DNA of 64,000 nt from Planctomycetota bacterium (lineage in GTDB: Bacteria; Planctomycetota; Planctomycetia; Pirellulales; PNKZ01): positions 105,313 to 169,312 of the forward strand of contig JAFEBQ010000007.1 in the NCBI GenBank assembly GCA_018242585.1, given 5' to 3'. This document shows positions 32,380-40,774 of this stretch, piece after piece. Position 1 is the stretch's first letter. Every line of letters begins with the position of its first letter. The translations under genes were made by a program, and so were the position numbers. Under the pieces are notes generated by a model that worked only from the letters and a program-made list of their open reading frames with translations, ran no database searches and was not told the origin of the DNA.

Positions 32380-33939
32380 CTAGGCACCCGGCACCGAGCC
32401 CGTCAAGCCAACGAACAGCAGCGACGACAACACCCAGCCCGCCATGATGTGAAACCACATATACACGCGCAACAACCCGCCGGTCGTCACCACGATTGGT
32501 CCCAGCGACCATTGTGCGCCGCGATTGGCCGCCGGCAGCCAGAACTCGGCCTGGTCCAAGTTGATCAACGGCGTGAACGTGTCGAGCGAATACATGAACG
32601 GCGCCAATTGCGGATAGTTCGGGTTCAATTCCGGCTTCCCGTTGGCGCCGGCGATGTACCCTTCGGCCTTGGACGGCGCGAGCAGTCCGTAGGAGTGCCC
32701 CATGCCGAACAAGATCGCCCCCACGATCACGACCGCCAGGCTCAACCAGAACGCCCGCCAAGGCCGATAGCCATAGCCGATCAACGGGCCGAACATGCGA
32801 TACCAAGGCCACTGGGACCAGGCTAGATCCGTATTCCGAGACCGATCGACTTCCTTGGCGTATTGCACGCGCTTGGCGTCCCCTTCTTGCCCGTCTTTGC
32901 GCAGCACGGCGGCCAACTGTTCATAAGGCTGCGGGCGGAAGGGACGCGGCGGTTGCAAACGGAGCCAGGCGACCCAAGTCTCGGCGCCAAACGTCTGTTG
33001 ATCGTCGATGACTTCGTAGATCAAACCTGACAGAAAGAGTTTTCCCGTGGCGGGCCAGCTTTCGCGCCCGAACCATAACGTCCCCACATGCGCCGAGCGC
33101 AGGTCGAGCGACGTGTCCTGCGGGCGCGCGACATTGCGCCAGACGAAGAAGCCGGCAATCGTCGTCGACGGCAGCGACACACGCCCCTGCGGCGCGAAGC
33201 CATCGCTAAGAAAGACGTTTCCTTCGACCTTCATACGGTCGGCGGTCAGCGCGTTCTTGCCGGGGTTGACGAACTGGCCGGCTTCGCAGCTTAGATTGCC
33301 GCCGATCTCCGCGCCGAGCAATCGTACGTTTCCTTCAGCCAGGAACCGCTGGTTCAATAGCACGCTCCCTTCGATCTTGGCGCTGTCCAGCGCCAGGGCC
33401 TCGCCTTCGCCGCCGACGAAGGTTCCTCCTTCGCAATCGACGTTGCCGCCGATCCGCGCGCCGATCAGCCGCACGCGACCGTTCACTTTGCAACCGGCCC
33501 GCAGAATGACCGAGGCTTCGATCTTGGCGCCATCGGCGGTAATACGACCGACGTGGCTCCCGGAAAGGTTCAGCGCGTGAATCTCGGCCCCCAACAGATT
33601 GACCCCCGCCGGCAGCGCGCAGCGATCGAAGTACAGAGCAAAGACAATGTTGGCGGCTTGCAGATCGATGCGCCCGTCGATGCGCACGCCCTTCAGACCG
33701 ATACCGCGGTGCGTGACAAAGCGGGTCGCGTCGGGATCAGTTGCCAGCCAGACAATCCGATCGGCCGCGACGACGCGTTCCTTGGGCCAGCGCTCGGCCA
33801 AGGCCGGATCGTTCTCCGGCGCGTGGGGAGAACTGAAGTCGGGAAACTTCCCCTCGGCCACAGCGCGGAACATCCGCACCTCGGCCTCGGTCAGCGCCCC
33901 GAACCGCTTCATAGCCAATTGCAACAGTTGATCACTCAT
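32380..33939 (-). CDS. Membrane protein with N-terminal beta-helix repeats and two C-terminal TM segments
   Basis: A 519-residue protein of unknown function. Residues about 100-290 consist of a repeating beta-helix-like pattern, for example VRLIGARIGGNVDCEGGTFV and VRLLGAEIGGNLSCEAGQFV, each followed by LALDSAKIEGSVLLNQRF or LTADRMKVEGNVFLSDGF. This resembles pentapeptide-type repeats but with a period near 60 per double unit. After a cytosolic helical part (AVLRKDGQEGDAKRVQYAKE) come two hydrophobic segments (FWLSLAVVIVGAILFGMGHS and FHIMAGWVLSSLLFVGLTGS). ATG 33939 gives MSDQLLQLAMKRFGALTEAE; the frame is open further upstream but that part overlaps the divergent promoter region. It may be a surface or envelope scaffold. 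Confidence 0.8.
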   Translation of the reverse strand: MSDQLLQLAMKRFGALTEAEVRMFRAVAEGKFPDFSSPHAPENDPALAERWPKERVVAADRIVWLATDPDATRFVTHRGIGLKGVRIDGRIDLQAANIVFALYFDRCALPAGVNLLGAEIHALNLSGSHVGRITADGAKIEASVILRAGCKVNGRVRLIGARIGGNVDCEGGTFVGGEGEALALDSAKIEGSVLLNQRFLAEGNVRLLGAEIGGNLSCEAGQFVNPGKNALTADRMKVEGNVFLSDGFAPQGRVSLPSTTIAGFFVWRNVARPQDTSLDLRSAHVGTLWFGRESWPATGKLFLSGLIYEVIDDQQTFGAETWVAWLRLQPPRPFRPQPYEQLAAVLRKDGQEGDAKRVQYAKEVDRSRNTDLAWSQWPWYRMFGPLIGYGYRPWRAFWLSLAVVIVGAILFGMGHSYGLLAPSKAEGYIAGANGKPELNPNYPQLAPFMYSLDTFTPLINLDQAEFWLPAANRGAQWSLGPIVVTTGGLLRVYMWFHIMAGWVLSSLLFVGLTGSVPGA

Positions 33940-34202
33940 GACGCGTCTTGCCCCCGAGAATCCACGCGACACCAGAGCCCAATCGTAATCGAAGCTTTGG
34001 CCGCAAGCAGCGCACGGCGTCAATTTGTCGCGAAAACCGGGCCTTTTTCCTCGACTGGCCCCAGTGCCATGCCTGTGGTATACTTCCACGAGTTCTTTCC
34101 TCTGGCTATTGGCCGTTGGATTGCTGCCAGGTCCAATGGCCCTCTGAGAACGCAAGTCGCGTTCATCGCATTCGGTCCTGGGTTTTACCACTAGGATTCC
34201 GA

Positions 34203-35528
34203 ATGACGTTTTCCGAGCTAGGGCTCGCACCGGCGATTTTGCGCGCGGTGACAGCCGAAGGGTACACCAACCCCACTCCCATTCAACTCCAGGCCATTCC
34301 CCACGTTGCCGAAGGTCGCGACGTGCTGGGCTGCGCCCAGACAGGCACCGGCAAGACCGCCGCGTTTGCCCTGCCGATTCTGCACCGACTGCTGCAATCG
34401 AACCGTCCGGCCGAGCGCCGGCAAAAGGTCCGTGTGCTGGTCTTGTCGCCGACTCGCGAGTTGGCGTCGCAAATCGGCCTGAGCTTTCAAACCTATGGTC
34501 GCCACACCGGCCTGCGCCACGCGGTGATCTTTGGCGGCGTGGGACAGGGGCCGCAAGTCCGCGCCCTCCGCGACGGGCTCGATGTGCTCGTCGCCACGCC
34601 GGGTCGCTTGCTCGACTTGGTGAATCAAGGCTACGCCGACCTGAGCGGCGTCGAGGTGTTAGTGCTGGATGAAGCCGACCGAATGTTCGACATGGGTTTC
34701 TTGCCCGACCTGCGCCGGCTGATTGCCTTGCTGCCGACCAAGCGTCAGACATTGCTTTTCTCGGCCACCATGCCGGGACCGATCGAGCAATTGGCTGTGG
34801 CCATCCTGCGCGATCCAGTTCACGTCCGTGTGGCATCGGTGCAAAAGACGACCGACCTGATCGACCAATCGGTCTGCTTCGTCCCCAAGGCGGACAAGAC
34901 GAACTTGCTGATTCGGCAATTGAAAGAGCCAGGCGTCACTCGGGCGATCGTTTTCACTCGCACCAAGAACGGCGCTGATCGGGTAGTCCGCAAGCTAATC
35001 GGGGCCAACCTGCGCGCCGAGGCGATCCACGGCAACAAGAGCCAGAACGCCCGACAGCGCGCCTTGCTGGCTTTCAAGACCAACCGGATTCGCGTGCTGG
35101 TGGCGACCGATCTGGCGGCCCGCGGCATTGACGTCGATGGCGTGTCGCACGTGATCAACTTTGACATCCCGCACGAGCCCGAAACCTACGTCCACCGCAT
35201 TGGCCGAACCGGTCGCGCCGGGGCCGAAGGGGTGGCCATCGCTTATTGCGACGGCGAAGAGCGGAGCATGCTGCGGGCGATCGAAAAGTTGATGCGGCAG
35301 CAAGTCCGCGTGAACGAAGACCATCCGTACCACGAAGCGGCCCAGCGCCAAGCGCCGGCGGCCTCGCAGGGAACGCCACATCAGCAGCACGGCAAGCGGC
35401 CACACGGTAAGCCGGCCTTCGGCAAGCGCCCGCAATCGGCCAGCCGTGGCCAGGTGAACCACTCGGGCGGTTCCGGCAAGCGTTTTCATCAGAAGAAGAA
35501 GCGCACGGTCATCAGCGCACGGGGCTAA
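34203..35528 (+). CDS. DEAD-box RNA helicase (RhlE-like)
   Basis: A 441-residue ATP-dependent RNA helicase. The Q motif is YTNPTPIQLQAIP; motif I is AQTGTGKT; Ia is PTRELASQ; Ib is ATPGRLLD; II is DEADRMFDMGF; III is FSATMP; IV-V include IVFTRTKNGAD and ATDLAARGID; VI is YVHRIGRTGRAG. The C-terminal tail of about 80 residues is basic and rich in Gly, His, Lys and Gln, as in RhlE proteins of cold or ribosome assembly responses. ATG 34203 is preceded by AGGA at 7 bp. A TATACT at 34079-34084 is a possible -10 box, leaving a 5' leader of about 115 nt, as often seen for helicases with regulated leaders. A strong terminator follows. Confidence 0.95.
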   Translation: MTFSELGLAPAILRAVTAEGYTNPTPIQLQAIPHVAEGRDVLGCAQTGTGKTAAFALPILHRLLQSNRPAERRQKVRVLVLSPTRELASQIGLSFQTYGRHTGLRHAVIFGGVGQGPQVRALRDGLDVLVATPGRLLDLVNQGYADLSGVEVLVLDEADRMFDMGFLPDLRRLIALLPTKRQTLLFSATMPGPIEQLAVAILRDPVHVRVASVQKTTDLIDQSVCFVPKADKTNLLIRQLKEPGVTRAIVFTRTKNGADRVVRKLIGANLRAEAIHGNKSQNARQRALLAFKTNRIRVLVATDLAARGIDVDGVSHVINFDIPHEPETYVHRIGRTGRAGAEGVAIAYCDGEERSMLRAIEKLMRQQVRVNEDHPYHEAAQRQAPAASQGTPHQQHGKRPHGKPAFGKRPQSASRGQVNHSGGSGKRFHQKKKRTVISARG

Positions 35529-35561
35529 ACGCCGTTGCAAACTCTTTTGCGCAACATCCAC

Positions 35562-35593
35562 AAGCCCAGGGGTTCCACCTCCTGGGCTTTTTT
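35562..35593 (+). terminator. Intrinsic terminator of the DEAD-box helicase gene
   Basis: A perfect 9-bp stem AAGCCCAGG/CCTGGGCTT with a 10-base loop, followed by a run of six T residues overlapping the end of the stem. It lies 33 bp after the helicase stop codon. This is the only classical rho-independent terminator I see in the window, which contrasts with the repeat-based 3' ends elsewhere. Confidence 0.88.
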
Positions 35594-35647
35594 CGTTTCG
35601 GTTACACTGTCAAGGGCCGAAAGCTCGATAGGGTTGGCGAGCACAAG

Positions 35648-35670
35648 GCCCCCGGTCATTGACCGGGGGC
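35648..35670. repeat. 23-bp palindromic repeat, family P, copy C
   Basis: Arms GCCCCCGGTCA/TGACCGGGGGC, preceded by CACAAG and followed by TAATGG. It lies 38 bp before the crcB start codon and after the helicase terminator, so it should fall in the crcB leader or promoter. Confidence 0.9.
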
Positions 35671-35707
35671 TAATGGTTTTATGTTCAAAACAGCATCGCG
35701 AGCAGCC

Positions 35708-36088
35708 ATGAAAGAAATCTTGCTGGTCGGCGTCGGGGGTGGCCTGGGCGCCATCGCGCGGATGAAATTTGGCGGCCTGGTGCTGCACCACTGGCCCAAC
35801 TGGCGCTTCCCGATCAGCACCTTCGCGGTCAATACAATCGGCTGTCTGATGGCGGGGTTCCTCAGCGGCTTGGTCATCAAGCAGGACTGGTTCACCGAGC
35901 AGACACGACTATTCCTGTTCACCGGCTTGCTCGGCGGCTTCACCACCTTCTCGGCCTTCGGCGTCGACACGGTCACTCTATTGCAGCGCGGCGAGGTGGC
36001 CGTGGCGCTCGCCTATGCCGTGCTGAGCGTCGCCGTCGGCGTGGCCGCCCTCTGGCTCGCCCTGGCCGTGATCCCGCACGCCCGGTGA
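35708..36088 (+). CDS. crcB: CrcB/Fluc fluoride ion channel
   Basis: A 126-residue four-helix membrane protein that exports fluoride as a dual-topology dimer. Hallmarks are the N-terminal GGGLGAIAR, Asn42 in VNTIGCLMAGF, and the FTTFS motif (78-82) that carries the phenylalanines and polar track of the pore. I chose ATG 35708 (MKEILLVGVG), which gives the normal family length; an ATG at 35681 would add nine residues. The leader shows no fluoride riboswitch that I can recognise, but it does carry palindromic repeat copy C. A single gene rather than a crcB pair fits a homodimer. Confidence 0.94.
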   Translation: MKEILLVGVGGGLGAIARMKFGGLVLHHWPNWRFPISTFAVNTIGCLMAGFLSGLVIKQDWFTEQTRLFLFTGLLGGFTTFSAFGVDTVTLLQRGEVAVALAYAVLSVAVGVAALWLALAVIPHAR

Positions 36089-36245
36089 GGGCTGAATCGC
36101 CGTGATCGCTTTAGGTCGCTGCGGGGATGTATCCCCACGAGGGTTTCCTGATTCGCTGGCTTGGGCTGTTTCCCCCACCGGCCACCTGAATTACTTCTTC
36201 AAGCCGGAGTTCAAAGGCGGCATCGCGGAGTGGGGCAGGAAAAAC

Positions 36246-36322
36246 AATCAATGATAAACGCGAAACGATAAACGAAGGGAGTAGGCTGCCTTTATCGTTC
36301 ATCGTTCACACGTCATCGTTTC
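36246..36322. repeat. Inverted repeat of AACGATAAACG-type units between convergent genes
   Basis: The left arm (36246-36280) contains GATAAACG and AACGATAAACGAAGG; the right arm (36289-36322) contains CCTTTATCGTTCATCGTT and CATCGTTT. The right arm ends 1 bp before the stop codon of the minus-strand barrel gene. The left arm lies about 160 bp after the crcB stop. The design matches the repeat at 3590-3765: short degenerate units, mirrored, touching a stop codon. Confidence 0.65.
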
Positions 36323-36323
36323 C

Positions 36324-37511
36324 TCATTGCTCCGTCGTTTTCCGCTTCCCGCCGATGCCGTTCGGGCCCATGCGCCACGACACGCCGGCGCCGGTGAACC
36401 ACTCGTCGATCGTGCCCCCCACGCGCCACCCGATACGGGCGTCCAACTGGAAGTTCGGCGTGATGTAGTAGTACCAGCCGTAGTTGTGGAAGTGGTCGGG
36501 CCGGTTGTCGGCCAGCCCACGGTGCATGAACATGAACCATTCGACGTACATTCCCAGCCGCGGCGCAATCTGAAAGTACGACGACACCGACTGCGAGCCC
36601 AGCACGTTGTAGCCGCGCTGATAGTCGACAATCCCTTGCCCCGGCAGCCCGAACACAGGATTCGGCGTGGTCAACCAGTCGACGCCGGTATTACCACGGA
36701 AGAACCACCACTTGCGGACCTGCCAGTTGTAGATGTACGAGAAGCCGGGCTGGACGGTCTGGGCCGAGTAGGGGCTGTTGCCGGTCGGCACGTCCATGCG
36801 ACCGACGAATGTTTGCAACGGAATCCAGTCGTCCTGGTCGTGCAGAATGTATTTGAATCCCAGGTTCAAGTCGCCGAAACCTTCCACGTTTTGCGACTGC
36901 CCAGTGCCCGGGTCACTGTAGCGGGTGCTGGTGTAGCCCAAGTTGGTCTTCATGCGCAGTTCAAAACGGTCACTGGTACCGACACGAACGAGCGCCTCGG
37001 GCACGGTGTTTCGCGCGTAGGTCTGGCCGGGGTCGGTGTGATACCGATAGCTCCAGCCGGTCTCGACCTGGGTCACGCCGCGCCCGACCACGGTGGCCAC
37101 GTCGGTGAAGTCAGGGCGGTCGGTGTTGATGAGCTTCATCGCGTCAAATTTGTCGTCGACCGGCATGTTCAACATGTTGGGGCGGTTCGTATAGAAGAAC
37201 CGCCGCGGATTCCAGACGTCGGTCGAGAAGATGTGCGGATACTCTTCGCGCCCCGGTTCCGTTTCGCGCCCGGCCGTCGACCAGTTCAAGTCACCCAAGC
37301 GCGGCGAGCTGTCAAAGGGCCCCAAGACCTGCGCCAACTGAATCTGCTGTTGCTCGGACCCCAGGGCGTCAACATCGTCGTTGGCCACTGGGGCCGCGGC
37401 CACGCGCACCAGTCCTTCGCCATGCACCACCGGCGCGGTCGCAACCAGCCCAAACAGCGCGACGCACGCCGTGACGACGACTCGCAAACGAAGGTAACTT
37501 TGGGCGGGCAT
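36324..37511 (-). CDS. Outer-membrane beta-barrel protein, phenol MetA-pathway type
   Basis: A 395-residue protein with a signal peptide (VVVTACVALFGLVATAPVVHG). Following a polar segment of about 80 residues, the rest alternates as outer-membrane strands: TQVETGWSYRYHTD, FELRMKTNLGYTSTRYSD, GDLNLGFKYILHD, SYIYNWQVRKWWFFRGNTG, PRLGMYVEWFMFMHR and GWYYYITPNFQLDARIGWRV. TDRPDFTD near residue 130 followed by a barrel is the mark of the putative MetA-pathway/transporter family (Phenol_MetA_deg). Its real substrate is unknown. The short gene at 37601 lies 90 bp upstream on the same strand. Confidence 0.85.
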   Translation of the reverse strand: MPAQSYLRLRVVVTACVALFGLVATAPVVHGEGLVRVAAAPVANDDVDALGSEQQQIQLAQVLGPFDSSPRLGDLNWSTAGRETEPGREEYPHIFSTDVWNPRRFFYTNRPNMLNMPVDDKFDAMKLINTDRPDFTDVATVVGRGVTQVETGWSYRYHTDPGQTYARNTVPEALVRVGTSDRFELRMKTNLGYTSTRYSDPGTGQSQNVEGFGDLNLGFKYILHDQDDWIPLQTFVGRMDVPTGNSPYSAQTVQPGFSYIYNWQVRKWWFFRGNTGVDWLTTPNPVFGLPGQGIVDYQRGYNVLGSQSVSSYFQIAPRLGMYVEWFMFMHRGLADNRPDHFHNYGWYYYITPNFQLDARIGWRVGGTIDEWFTGAGVSWRMGPNGIGGKRKTTEQ

Positions 37512-37600
37512 GACCGAGGGCTCGCAATCAAGAAAGTTTCAGCAACAACGCGCCCCGCGGGGCGCACGATCGGCGTGGCGACAACTGCGCAACGCATCGG

Positions 37601-37981
37601 TCAGATTTGCAAACTGACCAGTTGCTGAAGCAATCCCGAGCCGAGCAAGCAGTGGCTAAATGGCGTTTCGCCCCCGAAACGCGGCGTGCGGTCGATCGTC
37701 CTGCAGAGCCGGACGGACGGACGCACGGCGTGGAAGTTCCAACGCTGAGCCGCGCGGCGTAGATCGTCGGGGCGCGACGCCTCCAGGGAATGGCTACCGC
37801 GCGAGGCGCCGATTTCGCGCCCCAACTCATGATCTTCCGCCGTGGGCGATGCGACCACGGCGGCTTGAACCGCGCACGACGCCCACGCCTGACCCACAAT
37901 CGCCCCGTGGCCGCACACTTCGGCCAACATGACCAGCGCGGCCAACGCCAAGCTGATGAATTGTGTTGGGACGTGTGTCAT
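37601..37981 (-). CDS. Small putative secreted protein (126 aa)
   Basis: ATG 37981 opens MTHVPTQFISLALAALVMLA, a plausible signal peptide, then EVCGHGAIVGQAWASCAVQA. The rest is Arg/Ser/Cys-rich with no motif known to me. Codon use is GC-rich like the neighbours. It may be a real species-specific gene upstream of the barrel protein or a chance frame. The longer frame to 38083 has no support. Confidence 0.4.
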   Translation of the reverse strand: MTHVPTQFISLALAALVMLAEVCGHGAIVGQAWASCAVQAAVVASPTAEDHELGREIGASRGSHSLEASRPDDLRRAAQRWNFHAVRPSVRLCRTIDRTPRFGGETPFSHCLLGSGLLQQLVSLQI

Positions 37982-38202
37982 CGAACTCTGGCCCCAGGCT
38001 GCCGGCCTGTTTGTTCCGACCGAGGACGGAATCGGTCGTTGCCCACTATTTCGCTTCGTTCCTGGCATCGACCTGTCGGGCATACTAGCTGCATTTCCTC
38101 GGCATTCTCCGCCACAGCTTGCCTAACCGTAACCACGCGCGCCCCGCCGGTGCGGGCCCCTACCACCTAGGGCCGATTTGCCCGCCTGACTACAATTTCG
38201 TG

Positions 38203-40575
38203 ATGACCTTTCAACCCCTCGAAACCGTGACTCCTGCCGGGTCGATGCCCGCTGTCGACCCGGTCTGTGGTATGCGCGTCGAGCCGGCTCGGGCAGCCGC
38301 CACGGTCGATCACGCCGGGCAGACCTATTACTTCTGCTCGAAGAGTTGTGCCCAAAAGTTCCAGGCCACCCCAACTCGCTATCTAAGCGGCGGCGCCGAG
38401 CCGCATGCCTGTTGTCACGGCGCGGAACATTCGGACGTGACAACCGCTGCGCCCGCCGTCGGGGCGAATGAACGGGTCGAGTACATCTGCCCGATGGATC
38501 CCGAGGTGGTTAGCAATCGGCCGGGCGCGTGTCCCAAGTGCGGCATGGCGCTCGAGCCGCGCACCGTCACGCTCGACGCGGCCGAGAATCCCGAACTGCG
38601 GTACATGTCGCGGCGGTTTTACGTCGGGTTCGCGCTTGGCTTGCCTGTGTTCGCCGTGGCCATGAGCGACATGCTGCCAGGCCAGCCGTTGCACTCGTTT
38701 GCTGGTGTCTTGAATTGGGTCCAGCTTGCTCTGGCCACGCCGATTGTCCTCTGGTGTGGCTGGCCATTCTTCGAGCGGGCCTGGCGCTCGGTCGTCAATC
38801 GCAGCCCCAACATGTTCACGCTGATCGCGCTGGGCGTCGGCTCAGCCTACTTGTACAGCGTGGCCGCGGTGGTCGCGCCGGCACTGTTTCCGGCCGGCTT
38901 TCGCGGTGCCCACGGCGACGTGATGCCCTATTTCGACACGGCCGTGGTGGTGACCGTGTTGATCCTGTTGGGCCAGATACTCGAACTACGCGCCCGCGGC
39001 CGCACTAGCCAGGCCGTGAAACGCCTACTCGGCCTCGCCCCCAAAACCGCGCGACGTGTCGAGCGCGATGGCCAAGAGCGCGATGTACCACTGGCCGAGG
39101 TCCACACTGGCGACACGTTGCGAGTCCGCCCCGGCGAGAAGATTCCCGTCGATGGACCGGTGCTCGAAGGGCAAAGCTCGGTCGACGAGTCGATGATTAC
39201 TGGCGAACCGATGCCCGTCGTAAAAGGAGTGCGCGACGTGCTGATCGCCGGCACGATCAATGGCGAAGGAACCTTGCTGGTCCGGGCCGAGCGCGTCGGT
39301 GGCGATACCATGCTCGCTCACATCGCCCAGATGGTCACCGAGGCGCAGCGCACCCGAGCGCCGATCGAACGCCAGGTCGACCTGGTGGCTCGCTATTTCG
39401 TTCCGGCCGTGGTGCTGATCAGCCTGGCGTCGTTCGCCGGCTGGGCCATCTGGGGGCACGAGTCGCCGCTGGCCCAGGGGTTGCTCCACGCGGTTTCGGT
39501 GTTGATCATCGCCTGTCCCTGCGCGCTCGGGCTGGCGACGCCGATGTCGATCATGGTCGGCGTCGGTCGCGGTGCCGACCTGGGCGTGCTGATCAAGAAC
39601 GCCGCGGCGCTGGAAACTTTACACCGCGCCGACACGTTGGTGATCGACAAGACCGGCACGCTGACCGAGGGGAAACCACGGTTGGTGGAGTTGACGCCAC
39701 ACGGCGACGTGGCGGCCGATGATGCGTTGCGGCTGGCGGCGAGCCTGGAGCAGGGGAGCGAGCACCCGCTGGCCCGAGCGGTGCTTGCCGCCGCGTCTGA
39801 GCGGCAATTGAAGCTCGACAAGGTTGACAACTTCCGCGCCGTGCCGGGAGAAGGAGTGGTGGGCGTCGCAGCAGGACGCTCATTGGCGCTCGGCAATCCT
39901 GCGCTGATGCACGCGCACGGGATCAGCGTCGACAACCCGACGGCGACGGGCGACCGGGCAACGACGCTGGTTTATCTGGCCATCGACAATCGACTGGCCG
40001 CGACCCTGAAACTAGCGGACCAGATCAAGCCGACGACAGCCCTGGCGATCGCGGCCCTGCACCGCGACGGCTTGCGGATCATCATGCTCACGGGCGACCA
40101 GCGCCGGCCGGCCGAGCATATCGCTCGCGAACTGGCGATTGACCAGGTGATCGCCGAGGTCCAGCCGGCGCAAAAGGCCGACGTCGTGCAACGCCTGCAA
40201 CGTGAAGGACGCCACGTGGCAATGGCCGGCGACGGCGTGAACGACGCGCCAGCCTTGGCCTCGGCCGAGGTGGGCATTGCCATGGGAACCGGGGCCGACG
40301 TGGCCATCGAGAGCGCCGACGTGACACTGGTCCGCGGTGACTTGCGCGGGATCGTCCGCGCGCGGCAACTCAGCGCGGCAACGCTGGCCAACATTCGCCA
40401 GAATCTGTTCCTGGCATTCATCTACAACGGGCTGAGCATCCCCGTGGCGGCTGGGGCGTTGTACCCTTGGCTGGGTTGGGAGATTTCGCCCATCTGGGCC
40501 AGCGTGGCGATGAGCCTGAGTTCGCTGAGTGTGATCAGCAACGCGCTGCGATTGCGCGCGAAGCGCTTTGACTGA
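38203..40575 (+). CDS. copA: Cu(I)-exporting P1B-type ATPase with YHS and HMBD metal-binding domains
   Basis: A 790-residue inner-membrane pump. The N-terminus has a YHS domain (17-61, DPVCGM and YYFCSKSC), a His/Cys-rich linker (HACCHGAEH) and a heavy-metal binding domain (92-119, [15 protein letters not shown]). The P-type core follows: TGEPMPV in the actuator domain, the CPC motif in [20 protein letters not shown] with the phosphorylated Asp, SEHPLARA for nucleotide binding, and [15 protein letters not shown] in FLAFIYNG and [12 protein letters not shown] in the last helices mark the Cu+ group (P1B-1). ATG 38203 ([10 protein letters not shown]) is chosen over the frame start at 38119. The YHS and HMBD domains replace the classical HMA domains. 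Confidence 0.95.
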   Translation: MTFQPLETVTPAGSMPAVDPVCGMRVEPARAAATVDHAGQTYYFCSKSCAQKFQATPTRYLSGGAEPHACCHGAEHSDVTTAAPAVGANERVEYICPMDPEVVSNRPGACPKCGMALEPRTVTLDAAENPELRYMSRRFYVGFALGLPVFAVAMSDMLPGQPLHSFAGVLNWVQLALATPIVLWCGWPFFERAWRSVVNRSPNMFTLIALGVGSAYLYSVAAVVAPALFPAGFRGAHGDVMPYFDTAVVVTVLILLGQILELRARGRTSQAVKRLLGLAPKTARRVERDGQERDVPLAEVHTGDTLRVRPGEKIPVDGPVLEGQSSVDESMITGEPMPVVKGVRDVLIAGTINGEGTLLVRAERVGGDTMLAHIAQMVTEAQRTRAPIERQVDLVARYFVPAVVLISLASFAGWAIWGHESPLAQGLLHAVSVLIIACPCALGLATPMSIMVGVGRGADLGVLIKNAAALETLHRADTLVIDKTGTLTEGKPRLVELTPHGDVAADDALRLAASLEQGSEHPLARAVLAAASERQLKLDKVDNFRAVPGEGVVGVAAGRSLALGNPALMHAHGISVDNPTATGDRATTLVYLAIDNRLAATLKLADQIKPTTALAIAALHRDGLRIIMLTGDQRRPAEHIARELAIDQVIAEVQPAQKADVVQRLQREGRHVAMAGDGVNDAPALASAEVGIAMGTGADVAIESADVTLVRGDLRGIVRARQLSAATLANIRQNLFLAFIYNGLSIPVAAGALYPWLGWEISPIWASVAMSLSSLSVISNALRLRAKRFD

Positions 40576-40627
40576 GATACATGGTCCGCACTCGCACACC
40601 GACTACCACCGGCACACGTCGCGAAGC

Positions 40628-40763
40628 AACCCTTCTCCCTCCGGGAGAAGGTGGCCGAAGGCCGGATGAGGGTCCCCTCACCATTGGAACACCGCGCTCG
40701 ACTGACGCGCGACCCTCATCCGTCGGCTAGCGCCGCCACCTTCTCCCCGGGGGAGAAGGGTTT
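40628..40763. repeat. Complete AACCCTTCTCC inverted-repeat element (136 bp) between convergent genes
   Basis: Both outer arms carry CCTTCTCC/GGGAGAAGG hairpins next to GTGGC, and both inner parts carry CGGATGAGGGTC in mirror image around a central GCGCTCGACTGACGCGC stretch. Similar CTTCTCC...GGGAGAAGG...GGATGAGGG repeats are known from many high-GC bacteria. It lies between the copA stop and the GT87-type gene stop (11 bp away). It serves as the empty-site reference for the MITE at 30575. Confidence 0.85.
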
Positions 40764-40774
40764 AGCGCCGGGCG

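Noticed and set aside
33940..34836. N-terminal extension of the beta-helix membrane protein
   Set aside because: The extension runs through the divergent promoter region and antisense to the DEAD-box gene; ATG 33939 gives a clean protein start.
35594..35707. Fluoride riboswitch in the crcB leader
   Set aside because: I could not fold the leader into the crcB motif; the only strong structure is the dispersed palindrome.
37982..38202. Upstream extension of copA to 38119
   Set aside because: The extra residues show no protein character, and the YHS domain starts normally after ATG 38203.
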